NCBI RefSeq assembly: GCF_020382885.2 | Contig: NC_058508.1 | Coordinates: 5,448,055 to 5,512,054, forward strand | Length of the DNA stretch: 64,000 nt | DNA from: Scatophagus argus | Lineage: Eukaryota > Chordata > Actinopteri > Scatophagidae | Direction of reading: 5' to 3' | Part shown: in pieces, positions 47,601 through 60,639 of the stretch | Position numbering within the stretch: the first letter of the stretch is position 1 | How the letters are laid out: every line of letters starts with the position of its first letter | The notes under the pieces: generated by a model | What the model saw: the letters and a program-made list of their open reading frames with translations, nothing else | What the model was told of the DNA's origin: nothing | Databases searched by the model: none | Made by a program: the position numbers and the translations under genes

Positions 47601-50600
47601 AGAAACATAAATGATCCTTAGAACAGCTAGCGTCACTTACTCTGAACCTACAGTAATCTGCTCACTGGCACTTTCTCCTCTACAAACCATGACTGTCTCT
47701 CTGTCTCCTCCCTTCCTGTAGAGCCTTAAGGAAATGTCCGATATGCAGCCAATAACAAAGATCATCAATGTGTAAAAATTAATGTTGGAAAAGGAAGATA
47801 AAAAAAGACTATATTTCCCTTCTGAAGGCTTATTTTGTCATTTCTTTTTACAGCTATCTTTGTTTTAAACTCTTTCCAAACATGGAATACACAACATCAC
47901 TGGCAAGTGATGTCATTTTCTCATTCACACAGAGGCAACTGTTACACTCCTACAGCTTCATTCCAACACGACACCACATTCACAAATTTACAGATGGAGC
48001 TGCACGATATTTGGCACCTTATAGCATAATTAGCACCCAGAAGCTGGTTTATTAAACGCAGGTAAACTCATTAAAAATGGGCAATTGATTCCTCTCCCAC
48101 TGTCAATAGACAAGTTGGCCTTTCTCTTCTTGTATTTCTTTCTTGATTTGTCACATTTGCGGTCACAAAATAGGAAACACGGCATGAAGGTGGTTTTTAC
48201 GTCCAGAATGAAAGGGTTGTTACCATTGCGGCTCCACTGATGATGGCTTCGCCACACACTTAAATCAGGTGTCCCAGTATCAAAATACATACTCATTCCA
48301 AGTAGGCTGAGTGGATTTTGTGTTCATATTGGAAAAATGAACAGTTGTGGAACCCACATTACATTCAGAGTTTGCTGGTTTACTAAACTTACTTTAGAGG
48401 TGAGTATGTCAAAGATAACAACCAGATCTCGTTTGCTTTGGCACTTACCATATCCGATTACCACTATCACCATGATGATGATGACCCAGACCATGATTCC
48501 TGCCAGGAAGCGCAGGAGGATGAGGAAAAGCAGGCTGGTAAGCATAGCAATAACCAACCCACTAGAGAGAGTTGATGGTGAGAGGAGGGGGGAGGTAAGC
48601 ACAGAGAAGTGAGTGAATGACAGGTCTGACTGGTTGCCTAATAAACTGGAACAGAGTGACAGAAAGAAGCAGGAGGCAGGTTTTCACGTGTGGGTGAGTG
48701 ACTTACAGCAGGATCCAGTACCAGGACTGTGTGTAATCCTCAAAAATTTTCATGACCACCTGACGGGCCTCAATAACCACAGTGGCATTCCTGTGGAGAG
48801 ATTCCTGTGTGTTTATCGGTCTGAGAGCTATGGAATTCCTTGTCATGTGATATTTGTAAAATCTTATGTGGCAGGTGGGGACAGGCCACAGCTATTTTCA
48901 GATGGCGATAGAACAGTATCGTTTTGTGATATACTCACTTGACTCCATCCACAAGATCTTTGGCATCTCTCATGTTTCCACTTCCATCATCAAAGTGAGA
49001 GTTGTTTCCCACTGTTATCACCCCTCCTTTCCGTCCCAACGCTGGGAAACACCTACGAGTGACTGAAGGAAAGCAAAAGAAGTGGATAAAATTAAAAAAA
49101 GGGCAAGTAAATTGAATTATTTTGAGAAGTAGAAAAAAAACCACATTTTTGTATGCTAGAATGTTCTAGATCAGTGGACAAACTCACAGGGTACACTCGG
49201 GGTCAGCATGGCAGGACAGAGGCCTAACCTGAGGACTTCTGGTATACCCTGAAACACAGTATGCATAACAGAAAAGCAAGTTGGTGGAAACCTTTGGCCA
49301 ATCAAAACAATGAAGGCAGTACTGTAAAAAAGAAGCATTCAAGGACTCACCATTGTATTAGTCACACCTTCTTTGCAGAATTGCTTGTAGTAGTCAAAGT
49401 CATTTTTGTTGCTGTAGGCTTTAACCAATGTCATGAACTTGTCAGGGCATTTCTCCACACACATCTAAAAAGCAGGAAGCAGCATTTACAGCAAGTGCAA
49501 CATTCACAACAACACAACACAACACAACACAGCAGGGAGGCTGAATGTTAATGTAAACTATTATTCATACCATGGTGATAAAAGGAGAAAACAAAAGAAA
49601 GAAAAATCACAAAATAATCTTTACTCAAAGCAGTCAGAATTCAGAAGAAAAACCAGAAAAAAGTGTGCCATCAGTGGACATTTTCTCCCACGCAGCAATG
49701 TAAACAGGACATGGAGAAGTTGCTCTCAGCTGGGAAAAATCTAAATAAGTTGTGGGTCGCGGTAAAAATGGACAGAGAAGAAAACAAGATGAGAGACGGG
49801 TGGAGTTCACACCTGTGTGGTCGGACACTGGAACTCCAGCAGCACCATGGGGCTGGCACACTTCATGATGTTGAAGTAGAACAACAGTGGCTTCTTCCTG
49901 TTGCAACACACAAACAAAACAATCAGAGCATGAAACCACTCACAGAAGAAATGCATGGTAGGTGTTAGGAGTGATTTCATGAAACACATGGGGCGTCCTG
50001 TTAGTTTGTGCACGTGGAAAGGGTTATTTAGGAACAGCATCAAGACATTTATCCAGAGAACAGGACTGTTAAATTATGATTCGCATTTACAAACTTCTTC
50101 TTCACAATCTTTTGAGTCCTTGGTATTAAAGATGATTTATCAGTCACTTTACTGATCAGTGGACTGTACAGAAGAAAACTGACCTCAAACTCTGACTTGA
50201 TGAAGGTAAGACAGCCAAAAACATTTGTTGAATAAAGCATTGTGTGCTTAACTGTGGGACATGTTTTAATTTTGATGGACATTTGATGCATTGCAGCTCA
50301 CACTGCTCAGCATGTATATGTTCTTATAAGAAAATGTTCAGCAGAGACAGAGGGACAATAATGTAACTCACTCAAGTGGGGTGCCAGCCTGCCCACAGAA
50401 CTGCCCTTGGCTGTCTGTAGGATAGATCACCTTCCTGGGGTCACCCTGGGACCAGGCTGGGAGCACAAAAATAAAAAAGGTAAAAAGGTTAAAAATGTGT
50501 TTGTTTGCATTTCTATAGGTAGACCATTTTATATGTAAACCGAACTGCAGTGCTGCTTACTTACCGAGTATTCCCACTGCAATATAACCCAGGATGGCAA

Positions 50601-53600
50601 GAAAGAAGAGGATGCAGCACACAATGTCTGTGCAGCCTCTATAACGGAAAGATCAAAGTTTGAAGGAATGAGACAAACTCTTTGTGCTGTACACACAGTA
50701 AAAGCTGGAAGTAAGCATCATCTCACCTGTTCTGGATGGGACCCTTGAAAGTCGGGTCATACTTTCTTGGCTCACCTACAGAAAGAGGAAGAGGAAGAAG
50801 AAGAAGATTTATCACTCAGGGAGCTCTTAACTTTGAGACTACTGAAAGCATGGCTTGGTGAGGACAACAACTGTGCTTGTAACATGTTAAAATCAGAGAA
50901 GCAGACCCAGACCGAGTTAAAGAAACATAAAGTCCCCCTTTTCCTGCAATTCTTCTGTCATATGACTTCTCCCTCCAGGCAGACACGCCTGGCAACCCGA
51001 CAAATTCCTCCCTGGTGACTAAGCAGAAGCAAACCCATGTGAAAGACATAGCCACCATAACTTCACAACAAAACCGACAGAAGGGGCCTACATCATTGAC
51101 TACTGTACATCTAGTTTTACAAGGCAATCATATCCTGTTGATTTCTACCAAACGATTTAAACCAAAGCCAAGAAATATTAAACTGTGCATATGCTGTGCA
51201 TATGTGTGCTCCTTGAAACCAAAAAAAATGATAATGCTTTTCTGTAAGGAATTATACTAGTTTGGTTGTGATAATAACACAACTTTAATCAAATGAATTA
51301 TCAGAAGTTTCCCCATCTGATTACATTTATTTAATAAATACTGATGCATCCATGGGATTGCACTACAATGAAGCTGAAACACTCCTACAACGCTTCACGG
51401 TCAGGAGTACCATGAGATTCAGGTTAGTTCTGCCACTCGAAATTGTTTTCATTACTGATTAATCTGCCAACTGTTTTCATGAGTAATGGGTTAATCCTTT
51501 CGTCTGTGAAATGTCAAAATTACAAAAAAAAGACCTCATCACAATTTCCCACGGTCCAAAGTGACATTTTCAAACTCCTTCTTTTGTTCAAACAACAGTC
51601 CAAGACCCAAAAACTCTATCACCACAGTTAATAGTGAAAAGCAAATCTTTAGACTGAAGAAGCTGAAATCAGCAAATGTTTGACATTTTTCCTTGAAAAA
51701 AAAAAAAAAAAACAAGACTGAAACGATTCATCAGTTATCAAAATAGTTTTGTTTCGACTGACAAATTGATTAATCGAGTAATGGTTGCAGCTCTAAACCT
51801 GAGCAATCTACTGATGCTCTGTAGCTAATAATTGCAGTCTCAGGCATACAGTTAAGTTTGCTGCCGGTTATCCGAGGTCAGGATGTCAAAAGCAGGAGGC
51901 AGAGTGTCCATTATCTAAGCAAATTTATCCCAGGGCTCTTGTTTAAATCATCATCATTAGTGAACATTAGTTTCACTTAGCAGGTCAGCAATAATAATAA
52001 TAATAAATACTGAAGAGCAAATGAAAAGCACTGATCAAAACTCAGCAGGCTGCTCATTCAAAACTCTAACACCAAAATAATGTATAATATACAAAGAAGT
52101 CAATATTTTGGCATCACAGCTGCCTTGTTGAGGCTTTAAATCTCTCGGAGTTCGAACATCAACCGCATACTACCACATATCTATATATACCAAGAGTCTA
52201 GACAGAGGAGTATGATATTCTGTGTGGCGTCTGTCCATATTAATTATGTATGTGGTCCAGAGGATAATGCAACAGCAAGCATTTATTAGATGAGCTCTTA
52301 GAGAAGCCTCTGCTTCCTGTTAGAAGGCAGCATGGGTGCTGCACTTCATATGTGACGTCAGAATTGTCACTCAGAGGTGCTGTTTCTTAACAAGCTCAAC
52401 TCTCATGATATTTGACATGTTCACTAATGAATATAAAGTGAGAAAAACTATTTGACTCCACAGAGAAAAGTGAATTTGTTAACTTCAGTATGCAGCTCAG
52501 TGAAGCAGTTTTAGAAGAAACGCAAGCTCTTTCAGTGACTGCCTACAAGAAGAACAGGGATATTTGTGCATGAAACCCTGATAAAAGAGCTCCCAGCCCT
52601 CACACACCTGCATAATCAGCAAAGCTGCCAGCAGGAGCAGGTTCCACACAAACACACACACCCTGTCTTCCCCCACAATGTTGACATGCTGATACTGCTG
52701 CTCCAGTTTCACTCACAATTTACACCCTTCATGAGAGAGAGATTCACTTTTAAAGTTGTAAGGAAAGCAAAGCCCTTTAGAATAACCAATAACCTTCTGT
52801 TCATTTAATGTTTCTTAGATGGACACACAATGGAAAAAAGCTGTGAAACAATAGAAAACTAAAGCAAAAGGAGTGATTACCATGTTTTCCATAATATTGT
52901 CCTTCCTCTGGCATGTTGGAATTCCTCTTTGTTGAAATGTACAGAGAACTTTTCCACTCTTTCCCCTTTATCTGGTTGACTTTGTCCTCTCTTTCGGCTG
53001 CTATAAATGAGCAAGAGCGAGGGAAATACGAGTATTGTACATGGAGAAACCAGTCTGACCTGTCCCTGAATAGCTGCGAGCCTCAGCAGCCAACAGCACT
53101 CCACCTCACTTCCCCTCTGTGTTTATCCTGAAACAAATGCCTCTCTCCAATCTGCGTCCCACCTGTGTACTTCCCTCTGCCTCCTCCCACTTCCAAACGA
53201 CCTCTTTCCGTCTCCAAATGGGCAAATGATCTGATGTACAGGAGGGCGTGAGTAAAAGAGAACAGACGTGGATGTGTGAAAGACGGCATGCGGACTGCCG
53301 TTGTATATGAGGAGAACAACTAATGTCAAGCTGCCTAGATGTTATTAAAAACATGTGTTTGGACAAAACAAGGAGAACTTCCGCAAGCGCGGTCGTCTCT
53401 AGTGGTGTTTTGTGTTATGCTGTGGAGGAGGAGTGATTAGAATCAGGAGTGCAGGATATTTTGGGCCACAAATAGCCTCATCTGCAGAGAAGTGAAAGCA
53501 CTAAATAATGTTGAGCTCCAAAAAGCCGAGACTTTTGTGTTCAGTAACTACCTTTAAACTGCCTTGTGGAGCAGCCCAAAAGGATCCAAACAAATCTGCT

Positions 53601-56600
53601 CCTCTGAAAATGACTGCTCCCATCTTGTGGGGACAGGGCAGTATTACATTGGGACTGAATGAGAAAAAACACAAACCTCTCACACAATAGAAATTTTGGA
53701 TCACTCTTTGCTCCGTATTGTCACAGCCAAAGGCAATCAGAGTATGATAAATTAATTCATAGTCCACAGACAGACTAAATGTCTACAGATGTTCTTACAA
53801 ATGCTGACAGAAACAGAAACTTCATTTGGAATGACTGAAAATTTCCATCCATTCTTGTTTTATGGCCAGTGTTACTGCCTGTGGTACTTTCCATCAGAAG
53901 CCCAGACTGGCTGCAATTTCATGACAAAAAAACTTTTTCAGTCTCTGAAACAGAGGCTGTGGAATTTGATTTCTTGGATGGCGATACTGGACATGACACA
54001 CAAAGCAGACAAGCTGTGACAACAACAGTTCCTACTGTCATTTGTAGGAAAGAGTCAAGCCAGGAATCTTGGCGTCACAGATTTATACTCCAACAGTCAC
54101 ACCAGTTTGATTACTTCATCTGTTTACTACCGTTTAAAACAAGAATCAGAGGACTTCTATCCAAGCAAGATGTAAAAAAAACTTACCCATGCCTTTATTT
54201 CCAGTAGATTTGCTTACTGTAATGTTGCTACACAAAATTTTAAAATCCTTACAGTGGTTACCCATAAATTTCTCATGTTTGCCTGTATCTTTTATCATCC
54301 TGTAAAGCATTATCTTGATGTTGGTGAAATGTGGTGTAAAAAATAAAACTGCCTCGACTTGCTTCCATCTATATTTCTTTAACTGTTAAACTGTGCCAAC
54401 TGATGCTACAAGTTTAACAGTCATGTTGAATTAACTGTGAACATTTTGCCTGAACTGGCAGACAGCTAGTTTGACACTGAGACAATGCAGTGACAGACAT
54501 GTTGTGAAATAAAAGAGACCAGATTCTTTTTTTAACAGGTTAAACTAACTGATATTCTTTTTTTTATGTTGATGTTGTGTTGGAGAATTTTGATTTCACA
54601 AAAGCAAAATGAAGTGAAACTGGAGGCAAGTATGATGCCCTGCTGCATAGTTTCCTCCTGTGCTTTTTCCGGAGGTACAGTGTTTACTTTTTACATCTTG
54701 GATTTCCTTCCACAGTTTCCACCCTTTATTTTCCTGTCTACAAAAATTTTGGCAGGTCTTTGGCTTTCTTTCACCTCAGTAATTTTTACATGTCACAGTG
54801 GGAAAGGCCCAGCAGTAGATAATAAAACCAATGATGACTGGTTTCCTGGGTGGGGTGTCACGGTTTACTGAAACACTTGAATAACATTATTAGAAATACA
54901 TGTGTTTTTCCCTACTATGACGAGTCAAAATGATTGCTGTGAAAAAAGCCACATTATTAATTGTTAAAATTAATTATATTTTTACCAACTGATGTTAACA
55001 CTGACTGCAGCAATAACTAAAGTGCCTTCTTTCACAGCAGAAATTATGGCTCAAAGCACAAAAACCACAGGTGGAACTAACGATGTTTCGCCGCTAACAA
55101 ACAATGTCACACCAGTGCTTGATTGGTCAAGATGTCTGCTGTGAAAGAGGTCTAATCAACAAGTTTGGTCATGACAAGAAACTTGTAGTTGCTCTTACCA
55201 ACAAACATTTTTACTTTGGCTAAGAAGAAATATTTGCATATCACTTTTAAAACCCCCAATAAAATGATCAAACACCTTTTCAAAAGTATGGCGATTTTTT
55301 TTTCTAATTCTAGTTCCTGACAACTGATTGGAGTAAAAGAAAAGTTAAAATAAATAGTAAAAGTAAGAGAGCAACTAGAAAAGCCCAAATCCAACAGTTA
55401 CATCTAAAAGGCCTGTAATATCAAAGCCAGACAATACAGTAGGCACACTGAAACTACATACAGAGGTTACAGCTGCTGCCCTCCCTGCACATCTCCCACG
55501 TCTTTCATTACAGCAAGAGCGTGTGGAGTGTGTCTTAGTTCAGACCTATTTACAAGTTTAAAAAAGTAAGCAACATCACAGTCGCACACAAAGCTACAAT
55601 ATAGTATATCCACTGTACACTGCCTCATAATATCCGTGATCCAAGCAACAAACATGTTTTTAATTTCTAAAAGAATGGAAATGGAAGGGCATTTTATCTA
55701 AACTCAATCTCTAACCTTTTCATCAAGTTAACCTTCAAAATGGGTCATCTCTTGGGATCCTGTTGATGCTACAATAGTGTCGGGAAGAAACTTTTACTTC
55801 CACTTCTAAAGAACTCACAATTATTCCCTTATCTTTACTGTTAAACTACAGCTTTTTGTATGTTCCTGATACTTGTAACAGAAAGTGAAACTCAGAGACA
55901 ATAATAGATATAGGCTACATGAATTAGAAAGGTTACATACTGACACAATTGGAACACACACTAAGAAAACACTGAGACATTTCCGAGATGAAAATATCCT
56001 TTTTATATGACCCTACGGCCTAGAAACACTATAATGACAAACGTATTTCAGGGGTTGGGTTGGACCCCTTAATTCCAGTGAAGAGAAATCCTAATGCTTC
56101 AGCATACCAAGACATTTTGGACAATGCTATGTGTACTAACTTTGTGGTAACAGTTTGGTGAAGGTCCTTTTCTATTCCAGCCTGACTGTGGCCCAGTGCA
56201 CAAAGCACCATACAGACATGGTTGGATGAGTTTGGTGTTGAAGAACTTGACTGGCCCACACAGAGCTCTGACCTCAACCCCATCCAACACCTCTGGGAAG
56301 AACTGGAACATCAGTGTCTGACCTCACTACTGCTCTACTGCATGGATGGGCAAAACTCCAAAATGTCATGGAAAGTCTTCCCAGAATAGTGGAAGCTGTT
56401 ATAACTCCAAAGCTGTCAATGTATTTAGAATGTGATGTTATTAAAGTCTCTGATGGTTTAATGGTAGTGGTAATAGTGTCCCAATACTTTTGGCTATAAA
56501 GTGTACAAATGCACAGTCCTGGCTACAGTTTAAAATATATTTCAAGTAACATTTGCGAAAAATCTAAAAGAAACAGGGGTTATTAGAGCTCCAAACAATG

Positions 56601-58623
56601 AGTTGTTTCCCAATGACACAAAGTAAGATTCCTCATTAATAAAGAGGGTCAGCAAGCTCAGCCAAGTTCAACAAACACAGCTACTGACTGGGAGAAGAAA
56701 CGGACTAACGCAGCCAATACATGCAAATGGTAGCTTAGTGGTGGTCTTGCTGCTATATCCAAACTATTTTGCATTTGTGCATCTTCTTCTCCCAAAACTC
56801 ATTTTCCCTGACCTTAATAACCAATCAGTCTCTCACTGCTCTAAACATGCCTTTGTATTGGAGACTGAGGGCAAGTTAGCAGAACCATGAGATACTTAGC
56901 AGTGTCACATGGTGGATGGTGGAGGGATTTCAGGGTGTGAAATAACACATTTAAGTGGAAACTGGTGGTTGCAATTGCAGAAATGTTTTTCAGTCTTTGG
57001 TAATAGAGAGGGAAAACTGCAGAGTATGGGAACTGAACTGAAAAGAAATGAAAAGAACCTGCAAATGTAGCTCAAACAAACTTTAACAAACTACAAGAAC
57101 ATGAACAAGAGGGCAGAGAAGCTCAGGATCAGGTTTCAAACCTCCTCTCCTAAATATGGCTTATAATTACAAGTAATCTGCACCAGGGCATGGCTGCCCT
57201 GCTGTTTCAAATCCTGTCATTGAGGTTTCTTGATATATCTCAGCCTGAAATTACTTCAACATGTGGAACATGTGGTGGTTCTCACTGTGGCAGGTTTAGG
57301 TTATTGTCCTTGTCTCAAAACCTTAAGTTGCTATAAGTCTGAAGATGCACTGGAAAATATTAATGTAAGTGTCGCACTGAAAGCTTCTAGAGAGGCTGTT
57401 AACTCAAATGACAGCACTTACGTAAGGGAGTTTACAGCCATATCATAACATCCTCTCCCATGGGCCTATATACAGCCATGTTCTTCCTCTGCTCCCCTCT
57501 TGGTCTGTGTGGAAATGCCCTAATTTTCGTCAAACTATTTTGGTGTTTTGGTTTGATATTTTGGTCAGTGTTGCCTTCCGCTAATCATTAATACTATGAG
57601 TCAATTACCTTATCAAGAAGTGTCTTGTACTGTTAATGATCCATACTGAAAAACCTAAACATGCTCACAATGTTGCTGCAAAACAGCATGAATTGCTTTT
57701 GTAAAAAAAATGAAAGAGTCTGTTTAATTTATTACTGTGTATTACTGAAACAAAGACCTTTAGATGTAAACAAGCACCCCAAACATGCTTTTTCCTTCTG
57801 TGTGAACTAATTTACTAACTAAAGAACATTACACCCAGCGCACAACAGGCTTTGTAACTATATAAATATATTTATATGGAATACATGGAGGGCGTGATTA
57901 CTCCCATACAATGTCAATTCAAGCAACTAAAAAATACTGTTTTCAACAATACATTTATATTGTGGTTAGAGTGTAAACAAGCACGTAGCCTGTGTATGAA
58001 ATTGTGCATAAAATATTTCTAATATGACACTACCAAGAGATACTGAAGTCATGTAGTTAACAGACTCTCTTCACATGTTTGGGAGTATTTTCTAATAAGC
58101 TCTATACATAACTGTCTGCTGCCTGCCATACCAATCTGAGGAATGTGGCAGCAACTGGACCAGCACAAGATAAATTGGGACATTGTACACCCCCACAATA
58201 TAGAGACGGTGCGTACCACCAGCTTATTTACACACAGCCCAAAAAAGTTTGAAAATGTGACACACGCAAAAAACACCCCAAAACTTCGCATTCGCTCATT
58301 TTATATGTACAAAGATAAGCCAAAATAGTAACGTTAGGTCGCCACGTTAAGTTCATAGGGAACGAAAGTGGTCAACTAGTACTAGCTTACGTGCGACAAA
58401 GAGCAAAACAACAAACAAAACTATGAACGAATTTTGAATGAATTCATGTAAATACCCAAACTATTTCCGCTATCACAAAGGGCAGCGCTAACGTCTTGAG
58501 CCACAACAAAACTAGCTAACCTAAGTTAAACATTAAACAGAGGTAACAGGAAAAATTGAACTGAAACATGCCCATGTTGGACTTGAATTAGTTACCATAT
58601 TTCGGTTTCTCCTCCAGTTCCAT
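41512..58623 (-). CDS. slc44a2: Choline transporter-like protein 2 (CTL2)
   Basis: A multipass transporter of the SLC44 choline/ethanolamine family. Twenty-one common coding exons: 58596-58623, 50727-50775, 50565-50638, 50372-50456, 49813-49897, 49351-49464, 49188-49248, 48939-49062, 48707-48790, 48449-48561, 47276-47407, 47084-47183, 46804-46896, 45875-45959, 45476-45738, 45221-45315, 44910-45013, 44729-44802, 44542-44612, 43958-44046, 43753-43837. The distal last exon 41512-41618 gives 704 residues (human about 706). The N-terminus carries [12 protein letters not shown]1 is about 29-50; a large Cys-rich extracellular loop is about 51-231 ([18 protein letters not shown]); further membrane segments include the family motifs [35 protein letters not shown] and [29 protein letters not shown] and NYT are possible N-glycosylation sites. 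CTL2 rather than CTL4 is judged from overall motif match. The exon 16 donor is weak (G|GTCTGG). Confidence 0.95.
41877..41882 (-). terminator. Candidate poly(A) signal for the proximal last exon
   Basis: AATAAA on the minus strand, about 1.15 kb beyond the proximal stop codon (43,030-43,032) and upstream of the distal last exon. It is therefore well placed to end the proximal isoform only. Confidence 0.4.
43030..43208 (-). CDS. slc44a2: slc44a2 proximal alternative last exon
   Basis: A second, independent last exon lies between exon 21 and the distal one. It joins exon 21 in phase (T|GT, giving Cys where the distal exon gives Leu). It opens with [20 protein letters not shown], clearly homologous to the distal exon, then diverges into an acidic, Gln/Ser-rich tail ending [11 protein letters not shown] and TAG. 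The product would be 728 residues. The two exons look like a tandem duplication used mutually exclusively. The acceptor is unusual: CA repeat in place of a polypyrimidine tract. Confidence 0.8.
43215..43256. repeat. (TG)n repeat abutting the proximal last-exon acceptor
   Basis: An imperfect TG repeat on the plus strand, therefore CA repeat in slc44a2 pre-mRNA, ends six bases before the AG of the proximal last exon. CA-rich RNA is the known binding site of hnRNP L. Confidence 0.85.
49506..49532. repeat. (ACACA)n short tandem repeat
   Basis: Repeated CAACA units (CAACACAACACAACACAACA) in the 348 bp intron between slc44a2 exons 6 and 5. It is non-coding. Confidence 0.8.
51440..51798. repeat. 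Common teleost interspersed repeat
   Basis: The segment from TTTTCATTACTGATTAATCT through CATCACAATTTCCCACGG, CAACAGTCCAAGACCCAAAA and TTTGACATTTTTCCTTG to ATTAATCGAGTAATGGTTGC resembles a very abundant percomorph repeat with GATTAATCGA-type ends. An 18-base A run interrupts it near 51,694. It is non-coding; a non-autonomous DNA transposon is likely, but the class was not determined. Confidence 0.65.
56040..56506 (+). mobile_element. Degenerate Tc1/mariner transposase fragment
   Basis: A plus-strand relic, antisense to slc44a2 inside its first intron. Broken frames still show transposase-like pieces: TTTGGTGAAGGTCC (FGEGP), GTGCACAAAGC (VHKA), and then in other frames GACCTCAACCCCATCCAACA (DLNPIQH) and LWEELEHQ, the usual Tc1 C-terminal core. 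The 3' end reads CCAATACTTTTGGCTATAAA, like the terminal repeat of common fish Tc1 elements. The 5' half and its terminal repeat are missing. Stops, frameshifts and the missing half make it inactive. Confidence 0.8.
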
Positions 58624-58783
58624 TGTTATAGAGTGTTTCTTTTTGGCCAAAGGAGACCACTACAGCATATTTCCAGTCGTGACAGAACTTTTCGTGTGGT
58701 CCTTTACGCCAACTTGAACCTTTCGAAGAAATCCGCTCCAAAATCCTGACTGTCCTGACAACATTTAAAGGGCGATTCAACAT
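58592..58783 (-). other. Possible upstream ORF overlapping the slc44a2 start
   Basis: An ATG at 58,783 in the upstream region opens a 63-codon frame that passes through the true slc44a2 start (58,621-58,623) out of frame. Both unspliced and after splicing to exon 2 it stops at the exon 1 junction (TGG TAA unspliced, TGG TGA spliced). It exists in the mRNA only if transcription starts above 58,783. The ATG context is weak. Confidence 0.3.
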
Positions 58784-58845
58784 AGACCAATGCTGACCAA
58801 TGAAAACGCAGAACGTTGTGATTGACCAGATATTTAACCAATCAC
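58624..58845 (-). promoter_or_regulatory. slc44a2 5'UTR and CCAAT-box promoter
   Basis: Upstream of the slc44a2 start codon lie three CCAAT pentamers on the plus strand (58,787, 58,797 and 58,838), the first two exactly 10 bp apart. That is ATTGG in the direction of the gene, and NF-Y works in either orientation. No TATA box is evident in a suitable place. Transcription probably starts between about 58,640 and 58,780. Confidence 0.5.
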
Positions 58846-59159
58846 TGAACAGAGGCGGCAGTTTATGGTTTGGGTGCTAAGAGACTAGGTTCTTTTCTGG
58901 TACCGTTAACTGACACAAGCGCAACTGTTATAACCGTATGATAAGTATCCACCAAATACAAATAGCCAGTCTTAATATATATTAAAACACAACAAAGTCC
59001 AGTTCATTTGTGTTTGTGCATCATTATTCGTTCTCACTGAAACTGTTTTCGTTGGCCAAGCGTAGTATAACTTAACTGGCCTGATGAAACATTAATTATA
59101 AAAGTAATTTATTCATTCTTAATTAAACTTAGAGGCGTAACAATGCCTGATTTGACTCT

Positions 59160-59530
59160 CCTAAGTCATGCAAACTGCTGACAGGCTACAGTAGTGAAAG
59201 ATCCAAATAAGTCAAATAACACAGCGTTAAAATACTCCATTACATTTAAAAAAAATTGCTATAAAAGAACGTTTTTAAAAAAGTGTTGTTGTTTTTAAGT
59301 ACTACCACAGAAGTATTATGAGCAAAGTCTATATAGGATATGCATTCAACATGCAGAATGTCCCCTTAATATATTAATATAGTGCGTAGATATTAGTACT
59401 ATTGTAGCATTTAAGGAGCAATCATCTAACACCAAGCACAATTTACACAAAGAGTAAGGAAAAGTACATGTTTCTCTGAATATTACAGAACTGCAAATGT
59501 AAATGCACTTCTACTCGCTTTCCTCCACTT
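59160..59530. repeat. Divergent interspersed repeat in the slc44a2-gcdh interval
   Basis: The segment from CTACAGTAGTGAAAGATCCA to CTACTCGCTTTCCTCCACTT resembles, in divergent form, the common percomorph repeat also seen at 25,610-25,905. It lies between the two divergent promoters. Confidence 0.35.
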
Positions 59531-59923
59531 ATAAAAACCTCCTATATTCTCTTCTGTTTACTTTTCTCACCTTAAATTACATTTTTGTTGCAACTTTTAT
59601 TTGAAACGGCCTATGCAAGCTTTTCCGATATCACAATGACACAAGCTGACGCAGTAAAATTGTGATTATTCCTTCCACAATCAAACAACATAGGGGTTTA
59701 TTTTATTGAATGCGCCACCTTTCTGGTACAGTTAGGCAATGCCATGACTGCACTTGTGAAAAATGGTTGCATTAAGAGTTCTTATTGGCCTCCAGTAAAA
59801 AATATTTTTGAGTGGAAAAGAAGAACTCAGATAGCTGCTTTGGGGACTGGGAGGCTAAGGACTTGAATAAATTTCCATGAACGTATTGCTAAAATGGCAG
59901 CTACTGTTACCCTTCCTTGATTC

Positions 59924-59940
59924 TTTTTTTTTTTTTTTTT
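59924..59940. repeat. (T)17 homopolymer
   Basis: A run of 17 T bases about 70 bp upstream of the gcdh CCAAT box. Poly(dA:dT) tracts exclude nucleosomes, so it could contribute to promoter openness. Confidence 0.9.
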
Positions 59941-60009
59941 AACAAAAATGAAATATGATCATAAGCCTCAGATATCCACGCCTCTTACAGTCACTCCTCC
60001 GCTAGAGAG

Positions 60010-60063
60010 CCAATCAGAGTCGTCTGCAGGCTGGCTGAAGTATCTTCTAAAGGCAGCCATCTT
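60010..60063 (+). promoter_or_regulatory. Probable gcdh promoter (CCAAT box and YY1 motif)
   Basis: CCAAT at 60,010-60,014 (GAGCCAATCAGAG, a good NF-Y match) is followed 40 bp later by GCCATCTT at 60,056-60,063, the YY1 element that typically sits at or just after the start of TATA-less housekeeping genes. The pairing predicts plus-strand initiation near 60,050-60,080. Confidence 0.5.
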
Positions 60064-60338
60064 CGGTGATGATGGCTGGCCACAGTGCAGCAATTCATTT
60101 CTGTCTTAAGACTCAGATTTTATACGTGTTGCTTTCACATGCAGAAAATCGTTGATTTTGCACAAAACAGTTGGCCAATCCTTAATCTTTGGCATATGCT
60201 CGATGATGTCGCCACACTCAATATGGCAGACTCAGCTTGGTCCGCTTTACGTAATGACGCCACTGTGTGATCTGGCGTTCAGTTTCAAGACAGACCAGAG
60301 CCAATTCAGATTAAGGATTGCTGTCCGATTCAGTAAAG
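60064..60338 (+). other. Candidate non-coding leader exon of gcdh
   Basis: Downstream of the CCAAT/YY1 pair, a donor CAGTAAAG|GTAAAT at 60,338/60,339 could splice to TTATTTGATAG|GCTAATC at 60,715, thirteen bases before the gcdh start codon. The leader would contain several ATGs, including a 61-codon ORF from 60,085. This is an inference from motifs; unspliced initiation nearer 60,700 is the alternative. Confidence 0.35.
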
Positions 60339-60639
60339 GTAAATACTTCTGATACAACTGCCTCAGTGGTTTCACCGCTACCCTCAACGCATACAATACA
60401 ATGTTGCTATGGTCATTCGGAAATTAAGCTTTTAACACCCAAGTTATGAACTATAGTGAGTTAGCGCTGTTAGCTTGTTGCTACAGTATCTTACGATTTA
60501 TTTTACCAAGTTGAGTTGACTGTCTGTCCAAGGTCTGTTCGCTTGACACGTTGGCAGGTGTTGCAGTTAGATATTACAGGGAAAATGTCCCAACAGCAGT
60601 TCACTGCACTCAATTTACCAGTTTTAGAAATGAGAATCA

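Larger units (their letters stand above)
50776..58595 (-). other. slc44a2 intron 1 (7.8 kb)
   Basis: Nearly half of the gene's span is this intron between the 9-codon first coding exon and the [10 protein letters not shown] exon. Recognised contents are an interspersed repeat (51,440-51,798) and a Tc1/mariner relic (56,040-56,506). No convincing alternative first exon was found, although mammalian SLC44A2 is known to have alternative N-termini. The rest looks unique and non-coding. Confidence 0.7.

Noticed and set aside
54182..54192. One-codon alternative first exon for slc44a2 (ATGG|GTAAGT on the minus strand, phase-compatible with exon 2)
   Set aside because: It is formally compatible, but a single ATG beside a GTAAGT is expected by chance in 7.8 kb, and no promoter features lie upstream.
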